From NCBI RefSeq assembly GCF_022605165.1, contig NC_063072.1:1-64000 (forward strand): a stretch of 64,000 nucleotides of DNA, given 5' to 3'. The position numbers and the translations under genes are program-made. Below are positions 1 through 9,493 of this stretch, in pieces (within the stretch, counting starts at the first letter, position 1; each line of letters starts with the position of its first letter). The notes under the pieces were generated by a model, which saw only the letters and a list, made by a program, of their open reading frames with translations, searched no databases and was not told the origin of the DNA. Source of the DNA: Purpureocillium takamizusanense. Lineage: Eukaryota > Ascomycota > Sordariomycetes > Hypocreales > Ophiocordycipitaceae.

Positions 1-160
1 CCTAACCCTAAACCCTAACCCTAACCCTAACCCTAACCCTAACCCTAACCCTAACCCTAACCCTAACCCTAACCCTAACCCTAACCCTAACCCTAACCCT
101 AACCCTAACCCTAACCCTAACCCTAACCCTAACCCTAACCCTAACCCTAACCCTAACCCT
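1..160. repeat. Telomere, (CCCTAA)n
   Basis: About 26 tandem CCCTAA units run from the first base to about position 160, with one variant unit (an extra A) near the start. This is the C-rich strand of the TTAGGG telomere typical of filamentous fungi. Its orientation shows that the window begins at the left chromosome end. The array ends abruptly in TA-rich DNA. Confidence 0.99.
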
Positions 161-2262
161 TAATCTAACTATTCTTTTATTTATATACCTTATAATAATA
201 CTTCTATATTAAGTAAATTATATAAGTTATATAATTATATACCTTATAGTTATATTATAATATATTACTTTTTAATAGCGCGATAAATAAAATTAAGTCT
301 ATTATTTTAAATAGGAATTATAATATTATTAACTTAGCTTAATCTTAAATAATTCTAGCTATTAAATAGATCTTATTAATAATATATATTTATTCTTTAG
401 CGTCTATAGATATATACTATATTTTTAAATAGCTCCCGACTTTATTTATAATATATATAAACCGGCACTTTTTATATATTATTAATAGATAACCGTCTAA
501 CTTTATAAATAAATCGATAGCGGTTACTTCCCCTATTATTACTTATTAATAATCGAAATTTATTATTAAATAATATATATAGTTAAACGATTTATCTATA
601 TAATACTCTACCCTCTTACCTCTTATAATAGGCTTTTACTTTTTACCTCTTTTATTACTATGCCTTTTTTATAACTCTTACTTATTAACCGTAAATATTA
701 TTAAGATATATACTAGGGTCTATACCGAAACTACTTTACGTAAAATATATTAACCTATATAGGCGTCTAGGGTATAATCCTATTAGCTATTATTTTCTAT
801 ATTATATACCTTAACTACCTCGACCTTATTATTGCCGTTATATTAATTACTATTTTATCGAATAGAAATCGCGAATTGCTCCTTTATTTTAGGTTTCTAT
901 ATACTAAAAGATTTCTTATTTAACCTATTATAATAGGCGCCGCGTTCTTATATACTTTTAGGCGTATTTTACGACGCGGGGGTATAGGTCGTTATAACCC
1001 TAACCCTCTATAAACTATACCCTATAGATTCTTAGCGCTATCTACGTTTTTATAAGACGGTTCTATAAGTCATATTATAGAAACTTAACTATAAAAGTAA
1101 GCTATTATTTTTTAACTTTATTTAGCTTATAATAGCGAAATAAATAATAAAAATTAACTTAAATAAATACCTTTAAAAATACTTTCCCTTAAAGTATACT
1201 TAAGTTAAAGTTAAAGATAATAAAAATATAATATTAACTTATATTATAAAGCTATTATTAGCAATACCTTAATAACTAATTAAGCTTAAATATAAAAGAA
1301 AGAGAAGGGAAAAAAAGGCTATATCTTAAAGTAATCGCTTATAAATTCCTTATAGATTTCTTATAGATTTCCTTAAGTTAATAAAAATATTATTTATTTT
1401 ATAAGCTAATTAATAAATAAATAAAAGTAATATTTAAAATATAAATTAATTAAAATTTATTTTATAAAAATATTATTAAATTAATATATATTAAATTACT
1501 TAATATATAAGCTATTTTAACTTTAATAATTTATTTTCTTAATAACTTAGCTATTTATATATATAATAGCTCTTTTTATAATAAAGTAAAATAAATATTA
1601 AATATCTTTTATAATAAATAAGTCCTTTCTATAACGGGGCCAGCGCTATATAATAGGAGCCGGTCGGGTTGTTAATATTTAACGTGCTATAAAGGAAGGA
1701 AATTAGGGTTGTGTGCTGGGCAGCCCCTATACGCGCGGCGCCCGCTACGTATAGCCCTACGTAACTAGCTGCGGGCCCAGGTCAGCGTGGGGTCCTAGCC
1801 ATACGTAGCGTTACTACGCCCGGGGCCGCGCCCCGGGCTCTCATTAGGCCAAGCCCCTTATACTTTCTTTATCTCTATCTTATTTTTTAGTATATATATC
1901 GCTATATAGAGTAAGGAAATAAATCTAGATTAAAATTCTAAGCTAGGGCCGCTTTAATAAGGAGAAATAATAAAGTCCCTTATATAATATAGCTAACCCT
2001 AGCTTTATACCGCTTATTAATATTTCGAAAGGCAGCTCTAAGCGGTTATAAGGGCGGGCGCTAGCTTATATTCTATTTTACCTTCCCGAGAAAATAAAAT
2101 AGAGTAAAGGTAAATATACTATTAGTAATAAAGGTAATATCTAGCACTCTTTCTTTAACTATTCCCTTTTCCTTTAAAAATCCTGCTAGTTTAGACCTTG
2201 TCGTCCCGAATAATATGCGATTAATGACAAAACCGAGATCAGGTATTCTACCACTAAAAGCC
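161..2262. repeat. TA-rich subtelomeric DNA, RIP-like
   Basis: Nearly continuous TA-rich sequence with few CpA or TpG dinucleotides and no credible long ORF. This composition is what RIP leaves in duplicated DNA of ascomycetes. Two telomere-like units occur near 995-1008. A GC-rich island at about 1628-1855 interrupts it. The original repeat (retroelement or telomere-linked gene) cannot be recognised by eye. Confidence 0.8.
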
Positions 2263-2958
2263 CTAGAGCAAGAGTCCAATTATGATGCTAATCATGGCGT
2301 TGCGGAGCGTCTTGAGCAGAGGAACCAAAAGTTTGACCGCAGCCGGAATGGCTAGATCCACCAGGTGAACAATTGTACTCAAAAAAGCGTACAGCATCTC
2401 CAAGACCGATTTGAGGACGGAAGCAAGTGCAGGACTGCCCAGGAGCTTGATTATGTCAATGACTGTTACGATGATTTCGTTGATGATATGGTCGAGAGAC
2501 TTGAGGAGTTCGTTGAGATCATCTGGGTTGACGCCCGGAGATGGGGTAGCGGAGAGACGCTCAACACCGCCGGTGAACGTCTTTGCGAGTGCCTGGAGGG
2601 ATGAAGAGGCCTGGCCCCTTGCCACATCCTTTGAAACGCCGCCGGACCTGAACTCGGCGAGAGTGTTGTCTAAGCGCCATGTAAGCATATCGAAGCATAT
2701 CTTCGTGCATTTATTGAAGTGAGCAACATCATGATTTACTGCTAACGTACTGATTGACTTGAGTTCATTGTTGACAAGAGCGATGGTTGAAGTTACGATG
2801 TCAAGCACCGTTTCGTGGGTGTTGTTGGCTGGGCTTTCAAGGCCACGAGCGGCAGGAATACCCTCAACAGAGCCAAGACCTCGATCCGCTTCGGCAGACA
2901 GCGGTTTGCCCAGAACGCAGAGAGCCAGGGCGGCAACGGAGACAAAGAAGGGTCTCAT
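2263..2958 (-). CDS. Secreted protein of unknown family, first gene from the telomere
   Basis: An uninterrupted 231-residue ORF. Residues 1 to about 22 form a signal peptide (MRPFF start, then an Ala/Leu/Val-rich core), so the product should enter the secretory pathway. The middle is helical and polar with two close cysteines in KCTKIC near residues 85-90. From about residue 165 to the end it is strongly hydrophobic, with repeated Leu/Ile/Val heptad-like spacing, and it ends in LLL. This could be an amphipathic or membrane-associated helix bundle. I do not recognise the family. It is loosely reminiscent of helical hydrophobic-surface-binding proteins, but I see no diagnostic motif. A TATA box lies about 110 bp upstream of the ATG. 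No intron is needed. It sits about 2.2 kb from the telomere repeats, a common place for lineage-specific secreted proteins. Confidence 0.75.
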   Translation of the reverse strand: MRPFFVSVAALALCVLGKPLSAEADRGLGSVEGIPAARGLESPANNTHETVLDIVTSTIALVNNELKSISTLAVNHDVAHFNKCTKICFDMLTWRLDNTLAEFRSGGVSKDVARGQASSSLQALAKTFTGGVERLSATPSPGVNPDDLNELLKSLDHIINEIIVTVIDIIKLLGSPALASVLKSVLEMLYAFLSTIVHLVDLAIPAAVKLLVPLLKTLRNAMISIIIGLLL

Positions 2959-3068
2959 TGTGCAATATTCTCGGTGGAGTGGGAAGAAAGGATACTGTGG
3001 TGTGCCAAGATGAAGGTAGAGAGAGTGTTGTTTGTAGCCGAGTCTTGAATCCGGCGGGCAAGGCTTGT

Positions 3069-3077
3069 TTATTTATA
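3069..3077 (-). promoter_or_regulatory. TATA box of the 2263-2958 gene
   Basis: TATAAATA on the minus strand, about 110 bp upstream of the start codon at 2958. Pyrimidine-rich leader sequence follows, as in many fungal promoters. Confidence 0.5.
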
Positions 3078-5629
3078 CGGCTGAGACTCAACAGCGGTGA
3101 CCGTCACTCAGTACTCTCCCATTTGGAGTCTTTACTACCCATATCCAATCAGAATCGGCAAGTGTTGAACGTGAGTCCGGGCCCATCCGTGCCATCCCGA
3201 TACATATACGACATTCAAAGGTCGATTCACATGCCACGATATGCTGCATGTCCTCAACACGCGTTGTAGTCATCTCCATTCTCGTGTCTGGCCCCGGCGA
3301 AGAGGGAGGTTGTGCCACCCTCCACCCCATTTACCATAGTTGGTCGTCCGCATCTTCGCGTAGACGGCCTCGCCGAAAGAGTAGCGCAACGCTACTTCTC
3401 GGCTCTTATCATCGGCATATCAAAAGTCGCTGAACGCTGTGACGAGCAAGTTTGTGACTGTTCACGGACGGGTTCCGGCCGGGCTCGTGGATTCCCACAG
3501 GAACATGCAAACCACAGTATGAGTATACATGATATCATCGGTCCTGTGGCGAGGGATTTCCAAGTGTCTTTGCCTGCCAAAAGTGGAAAGTCGGCCTGCG
3601 CACAGAGCTGCCACCTCTTATCATTGTCTACGGCAATATCCGTGATCACGCTCTGACGTTCTCCTACACGCACCATATATTTGAGAAAGTGGCTAGTAGT
3701 GCGGGTCTACAGGGAAAAAAAAGGGTCTGCGTCAGCGCTATTGGTATATCAATACTATCACAAACGTGATGGAGAATCCACATTCGATGGCATGGTGCTG
3801 CACTGCTGGTGGATCATCTCAAACTACTAGCCGGCCGTTGGACAGGAACACACACTTGTCGTATGGCAGTGCAACCCAACAGCCACGTGCACCCTCTGCA
3901 GTCGGGTTTGGATGGAGCATCACGGGTTTCCACCATAAGTCTGACAAACATTCCGAAGATGAGCCCATTTTTTGGCGTTGAGGCTAGGCGTCTCCGCTCC
4001 CATAGCCCCCCATCACATGTCATCGATCAAAGAGCGTTGAAACTATGGCCCAAACTGCCAAATGAGGAGATCCCTAAGTCAATCTAGGCAGGTCACCAAT
4101 CTCGCCCAGAGGGCGCCTGAGGCATCAGTTGTCGAATACTTTCGCCCATTAACCATTCCTCGGGCAGGACACGAGTCATCCTCACTCTTTCTGTATTATG
4201 TATTTGGCGTGTCAATTGAGCCTGGGACTAACCGCATCCGCATAAGTGGTGAGAAGTTCATCAACCGTCTCGACTGTACGGAATGACGAATTAACCCAAG
4301 CCCCGAACCTACTATAATCAGCTACCATGGCGATCAGACACTGGCAAGCATCTGCTAGCTCCTTGCTACTGAGTGAAAACATCAGAGGGGCAATACAGAG
4401 AGGGCGATATAAAGAATTGGGGCAACCATAAAAGTGACTTCCAGTTATGCTACCCATATACCACAGTGCAAACTTTTCCTCTTCCTCTGTGTATAAAGAG
4501 TAGGCGCACTGTTGTGCACCTACATCTTGCTCTTCATGATAATTCTCATCAATTAACGCGATGCCAACTGTGATCCCCGTGGAGCTAACTGTCTGGCACT
4601 CATTGGTCACTCGTCCTGAGCTCACTGCTGGTGGCTGTTGGGGTGGGGTGTGACGGCCAGGAAGTGGTTTTGGCTGTGTGCAAGTGAATTTTGCTAAGTA
4701 CCATACAAGACTTACCCTCGCCGCAATGCGGCTCTGATTTCTGACCTGTCTACGGCGGTGAGCGCGTCGCTGTTGTCAAGCGGGGGAATTATGCTGTCGT
4801 CTTAGATATGAATGTAGGCAACAGCGTCGTGGTTACCGGCTGTAGCAGGAGCCTCCACCCTTAGCACATACATTGCGGGAGAAGCACCGGTCCCGTATCG
4901 ACTTGAATGAAACGAAGCTTCGGGGCCGAGAGATAGCGGTCTACAAAACCTTTACCAGGGCTCATGATGGTCGCCAAGCTTCTCATACTGGGCGAAGACG
5001 CCACCGGCAAGTCCCACATACACCCCTTTCTGGGGATCACACTTGTCGTGGCAACGCGTAAAATGGTCTGACCCGAGAGCTGAGCCTTCACGAATACGTC
5101 GCGGTTTCCTGAGCCCTCGAATAGCAAGACCGTTAACGGTCCTTTAATACAGTATGCAGTCAAGTAAAGCCCTCCCCTAAGGAAATCCGTCATAGCTAAT
5201 GCTAAGCCTAGCATCCCGTCGCCTTCGGGGTCGGGTCGAGCGGCATCGCAACGGATGCCGTAGCGCTAGTTACGATATCGAGTTATGTTATTGTTGTTGC
5301 TGCCTGACTAGGGCGGTGCCTACTTACAGGGGTGCGACGTTACGGACCTGCGACGTTAGAGAATGTGGCGTTCTGGCTGTGTCTCAAGCCAAGGCATACG
5401 TGGCCCAGGTGAAGAAGGACCACGTCAGAGCTGCGAGCTATGGGCATACTTGCAGAAATGATCTACGCAACGATGATGTTATAACACCATAAAGATCTAT
5501 ATAGATTAATATATTATATCTTATGCATACGTTAATTGCCATTCTCATCGGCCTAGACATAAATCAGTGTATCTTCACCAGTACGCTATTTGGCACTCTC
5601 GGCTGCTAGGCTTTCTCCGTTCTCCGAGT
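3078..5629. other. No supported gene
   Basis: Mixed-composition sequence. Several open frames exist, such as a 117-residue minus-strand frame at 4861-5214 that starts with a true ATG, but none shows a recognisable domain, signal peptide plus cysteine pattern, or linkable exons. It is probably decayed accessory sequence. Confidence 0.5.
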
Positions 5630-6414
5630 ATGGCGATTGTGTCGAGTCCTCTATCTACAGTTGGATTCATTCATTTATGGAATGGAACTAAAGATGGAAA
5701 CGAAGATGGCTTTATGGACCTGTCGGACGGGTCAACAAACGTGAATATCCCAAACGAGCACCAGATCGATGTGATAGACATGCGGCATCAGAATCCCCGC
5801 CCGTGCCTCATAGAGAATGGATACGAACTTATCAAGCACAACTTCTCGCTGAGTTCGGACCAGTTCCTTTCCGGTACCACTCCGGAAGGTATGTATTATT
5901 TCTCATACGTCTGGCAGTCAATGAATCCTCATTCCTAATCAACGCACGGCTCCAAGGCGAAGCCTTAATCCGAGAAGTTCATAGCGAGGTTGCTGAACTC
6001 CTGAAGAGTTTCACGGGCAGCAAAATTGTCCGACCGTCGTCGTTCCGCAACCGTGGGTTGAACCCACAATCCAGGGATGTTACCATGATGCCCTCGACGT
6101 GCAATATCCTGGCTGTGGCCCATATCGATCACGACCGTGAGTCGGCCGAGACCGCAATACGTCGCAAGCTTGGTGACGAGTTTGACGAGCTATGGGCTCG
6201 CTATAGCCATTACGGCTAAGTAAACACCTGGCATCCAATCGGCTCGTCAGTCCAGAAATGGCCTCTTTGCCTTGTGGATCACAGCTCCATACCTGGCTGG
6301 AGGTATGAAACACACATGGCACGAGTCTTCCGACGGAATGTGCCCAAAGAACTCAAACAAAGTGTTAATACTGAGAGAACGCATGATCGCATCTTAAAAC
6401 ACCATCCTGGGTAG
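5630..6414 (+). pseudogene. CmcJ/NvfI-type oxidoreductase relic
   Basis: Exon 1 (5630-5888) reads into IDVIDMRHQNP and LIENGYELIKHNFS, the N-terminal signature of the fungal CmcJ/NvfI (AsaB-like) oxidoreductase family. A GTATGT...CCAAG intron (5889-5956) joins it in frame to exon 2, which contains EVAELLKSFTGSKIVRPSSF, AHIDHDRESAE and GDEFDELWARY. An in-frame TAA at 6217-6219 (codon 174) breaks the protein. The same frame continues past it with family-like sequence (VNTWHP, QKWPL, LVDHSSIP, MARVFRRN) until TAG at 6412. The usual C-terminal stretch is missing. The TAA could derive from CAA by CpA to TpA change, the RIP signature. Known members act in fungal secondary metabolism. This copy should be non-functional unless the stop is read through. 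Confidence 0.8.
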
Positions 6415-6479
6415 GCTGGGACTGTTCCTAAATAAAATCGCACGTTCTAATAAATCACGGGCATAGATACACATATCAC

Positions 6480-7055
6480 TCACGCCGCCAGCAGACACGC
6501 CAGCTCAGCACGCGCAAAGTCGGCGCCGATGCAGCTCCGCGGCCCATGCAAGAAGGTCAGAAAAGCGTAGTTGCTCTTCGCGCCGCCGCTCCCCGTCGTG
6601 GCCGTGGCCGTGTCGGAGCTCCCGGCTGCGGTCGTGGGTGAAAGCCACCGCTCTGGGCTGAATTCGCCCGCATCATGTCCCCATAGCGAGCGGTCCACGT
6701 TGGTGCCCCAAGGTGATATGACGATGTACGTGCCTTTGGGCACCACCTGACCCTGAATTGTCGTATCGCATACTGCCTCGCGTGACGTCGCCATTATGGG
6801 ACCATGCGTGCGGAGTACCTCGTTGCATACAGCCCTAAGGTACGGCATGCGGTTGATGTCGGTGTTTACTATTTGGCCACCGACTGCTATGGGTGCTAGA
6901 TTCTTGCGCACCTCGGCGCGCAGCCGACTTTGCTTTTCGGGAAAGCGTGACAGCAGATAGGTGGCCCATGTCAGCGCCGACGCCGTGCTTGCGTGACCGG
7001 CAGCCAAAAAACTCATGAGCTGATCGACCAGCTTCTCATCACTTGGATGAAGCGC
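6480..7055 (-). pseudogene. Cytochrome P450 relic, C-terminal part only
   Basis: The frame encodes an I-helix (SFLAAGHASTASALTWA), the K-helix EVLR, and a heme-binding loop FLHGPRSCIG with the cysteine ligand, so the fold and family are clear. An in-frame TGA at about 7056-7058 lies just upstream of SDEKLVDQLM, and no N-terminal half of a P450 can be found in the next kilobase. At the other end the protein stops at LACLLAA, about 40 residues before a normal P450 terminus. It is therefore truncated on both sides. Its broken 3' end faces the broken 3' end of the CmcJ-type relic 66 bp away. Confidence 0.85.
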
Positions 7056-8356
7056 TCATATTCTGGTCATTCAATACCGACTCCACCAAAGTGCAACCTC
7101 ATGGAGCTTTTTGGGATAACAGTACCGTTAAAGATGCGGCGGCAAACGAGGTGAGCGGCAATGATAGAAACGACACAGCGAGAATTTGAGTTGTTCGCTC
7201 TACCATTAGTTCATTTCCAATCCAACTTCCAACTTCCAACTGTCGTGAATAGTCAAGGGTACTAGAACGAGAAAGAAAGGCATTCTAACGGAGATGTAGG
7301 GTTTGTAGGGTTTGTAGGGTTCATAGAGGCAAGGGACAAAAGCTTGTTCACAGTCCTAAAGCAGCGCCGTACATGCGCTATGTGCCGACGGACGCTAGAC
7401 TAGGGCAACGCTTGATGGTGGTCAAGCAACACGGGCTGAGTATGCACCTGGAACGTGCATGAGTGGCACCTGCCTGTCCGTCTATTTGCAGTTACATCGT
7501 GTGCCATAATCGTGTACGCTACCATTTCATGTACCATATGATCAGAGACATGTAGCGGCGTAGCGGTGGCCGAGTCACAAAACACCCGAGCTATCCGTAC
7601 CCCATGGCTGGCTAGTATTTCCACTTCTGGTTACAGCCTTGTCAACATCAAATATCAGGCCGCTCCGGTCCCTGACCTGGTACAGGGTGTTGCGAGCTGG
7701 CTGCAAGGTCTAACTATATGCTAGATACTGGGAGATGCCCGGGACCCAGGCAGACAACATTGCCCCCGCCGTCCTCGCCAATAGGATATACGCCATGATA
7801 TTCATGACTCTCCACAGCTGTTCTGTGAGCATTGAAAGTACTCGTTGGCGATGGTTTTGAGTGAACTCGGCGCTCTTGTTGATGTGGGGCAGATCCTCGG
7901 AAGGAACTGGCTTGCCCAGAAACCTGCCCAGAGGCTCCCACCCATCACTAACATGATACTCGAGCAGTCTCTCTGGAGGGACCAATGATCTGACCTTATC
8001 GTAGTGATTTTGCATGCTTTTGACACCATTTCGGTCAAAATCTTCATCGTACAGGACCTGGCGGAGCTTCATAAACAAGGGGTAGTTCCAACGATTGGGC
8101 ATCCTAAGGAGTTTCGCTGTAATGAAGTGCTATGACAGAACGCACACACGCGAGCCCAGGCAGAGAATTGGGGCACGCACGTGACGCCCCCGAACCATGG
8201 GGTATTAGAGCCCGTCTAGCTAGCGAACTGGAAGCTTGAACCTACAAGCTTTAGTCTTGCAATGCTATCACCCCTACGCTCGTCTGACCACACTATTGCT
8301 TCTCTTACCTGACTACCAAACTGATATCTGGCGAGTGAGCCGTTACATTCGCAGTA

Positions 8357-8446
8357 TGCTATAGTTACATATGCTACTACTAATAATGCAGGCAACATTA
8401 ATAATAGATTTTCAATTATTAAAATAATAGTTATAGGTAAATTCAT
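8357..8446 (-). pseudogene. nad1: nad1 N-terminal fragment (mitochondrial origin)
   Basis: From ATG at 8446 the frame reads MNLPITIILIIENLL and then LPALLVVAYVTIA, the conserved start of NADH dehydrogenase subunit 1. Homology stops exactly after TIA, where the family continues with ERK. The following frame is unrelated, so one NUMT edge lies at about 8357. About 250 bp of unassigned filler separate it from the sulfotransferase C-terminal exon. Confidence 0.85.
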
Positions 8447-8569
8447 CTTTATTTTTTATTTTTATTACTAGTTGTTATATTAAAAAATTAATAATATATT
8501 ATTATTAAACGTTAAAGAATCTAGTTGCAAAAATAGTTAAAAAACTATTTTTATTAAAAAGAAAGCAAT

Positions 8570-8640
8570 AATCCTATCTTAGAGTCGAACTAAGGTCCTA
8601 ATATTAGAAGTATTATACTCAGCTATTAAGCTAATAAGAC
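8570..8640 (-). tRNA. Fossil mitochondrial tRNA-Arg (UCU)
   Basis: Read on the minus strand from 8640: a 7-bp acceptor stem (GUCUUAU with AUAGGAU, two wobble pairs), a 4-bp D stem, a 5-bp anticodon stem UAAUA/UAUUA with loop CUUCUAA giving anticodon UCU, a perfect 5-bp T stem CUUAG/CUAAG with loop UUCGACU, and discriminator U. All stems fold. It lies between the cox1 end and the nad1 start, as trnR does in Hypocreales mtDNA. It is a nuclear copy, so activity is not expected. Confidence 0.85.
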
Positions 8641-8722
8641 TAATATTATTAATAAATTAAAGTTAATAAGATTAATATTTTATAGTAAATAAAGACTAGG
8701 AACTTTATACTTAAATTTAGCT

Positions 8723-9010
8723 TTATAAAGGTAAACTTATAAATGCGTAAGGCTTAGGTAGGCTTAATAGTCCTTATTCTAAACTACTAAAAGATCTGTT
8801 TAAATTAACTTGTAATATATCAGTATAGAACCCTAGTGTTAATCAAGGATTTCTACTTGCTACTTTACTATCTACTAATTGTTTGTATATAATATATAAG
8901 AATAATTAAGCAGCTATTACACTTACTATAGATCCAATACTACTTATTAAATTTCATCCTACAAAAGCGTCAGGGTAATCTCCTATTCTTCTAGGCATAC
9001 CTTGTAAACC
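8723..9010 (-). pseudogene. cox1: cox1 C-terminal fragment (mitochondrial origin)
   Basis: Starting at GLQGMPRRIGDYPDAF, about 95 codons match the conserved end of cytochrome c oxidase subunit 1, including GSIVSV, PWLTLGFYTD, NLNRSFSSLE and KPYAFISLPL before TAA. Trp codons at GWN and PWL are TGA, which needs the mitochondrial code. Two further expected Trp codons (AAWLF and SLEWGL) are TAA. In nuclear code the fragment cannot be expressed. It has no start codon because only the 3' end of the gene was transferred. Confidence 0.92.
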
Positions 9011-9493
9011 ATATAGATCTCATCCACGTATGGGAAGGTCCAAGTTGCATACCTAGCCCAATCATCGGAGTTCCTTACTGTAAGGATGACCTTGGCATCA
9101 GGGTAGTATTCGATGAGCTCTTCGGCGAAATACGCTGCCGGCATATCTACAACTGCCTAGCTTTTCGTATTAGTAGAAGGCAATATGGACGTAGGACCGC
9201 ATTGGGTTCCGAGGAATTCGTACCTGGCAATGCCCCAAAAGCTTGTCCAAATCTTCTCGGGTAGGTTTCTGGCCGCGATCGTATTTAGCTTCTAAGAGTT
9301 CAAGCTACAGCTTGCAATCGTAGAAGTCCCTGAAGACAGCATCAAAAGTATGGTAGGCATGATTGAAGCCAAGGGTTAGAAGCTGATCTCTTAAAGCTGG
9401 AGTAGTCCGGTTAGTCCCGGTCTTTGAGAATTGGGCATCCGAAGTGTACATCTGGTTCCAGTGCGGGTATAGCCAAGGCATATCACCTTCATT

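Larger units (their letters stand above)
8357..9010 (-). other. NUMT: nuclear mitochondrial DNA, cox1 end - trnR(UCU) - nad1 start
   Basis: A 654-bp block reads, on the minus strand, the C-terminus of cox1 (translated with TGA as Trp), a complete tRNA-Arg(UCU) cloverleaf and the N-terminus of nad1. This is the order known in Hypocreales mitochondrial genomes. It is flanked on both sides by parts of one sulfotransferase-like nuclear pseudogene. It is AT-rich in the mitochondrial manner, unlike the RIP-like blocks. An assembly chimera is the main alternative, but the flanking gene halves argue for a true insertion. Confidence 0.9.
7710..9493 (-). pseudogene. Sulfotransfer_4-type protein pseudogene, split by a NUMT
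   Basis: The minus strand at 9493 begins MKVICLGYTRTGT, the P-loop start of the fungal Sulfotransfer_4 family (often mis-annotated as NAD-dependent epimerase). After a frame change the text continues TPALRDQLLTLGF and AYHTFDAVFRDFYDCKL, then a TAG where a Trp is expected. A GTACGA...GCTAG intron with a CTAATA branch site follows, then AVVDMPAAYFAEELIEYY and PDAKVILTVRNSDDW. At about 9010 the gene is cut by mitochondrial sequence. It resumes at about 8102 with NRWNYPLFMK, LVPPERLLEYHVSDGWEPL and FLGKPVPSEDLPH, ending at 7710. The family is believed to be P-loop sulfotransferase-like; substrates are unknown. Frameshift, stop and insertion make this a clear pseudogene. Confidence 0.85.

Noticed and set aside
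991..1010. Interstitial telomere array
   Set aside because: Only two CCCTAA units, within chance expectation in TA-rich DNA beside a telomere.
8216..8446. 76-residue nuclear membrane-protein ORF
   Set aside because: Its first 30 residues are the nad1 N-terminus of the NUMT and the rest is junction sequence.
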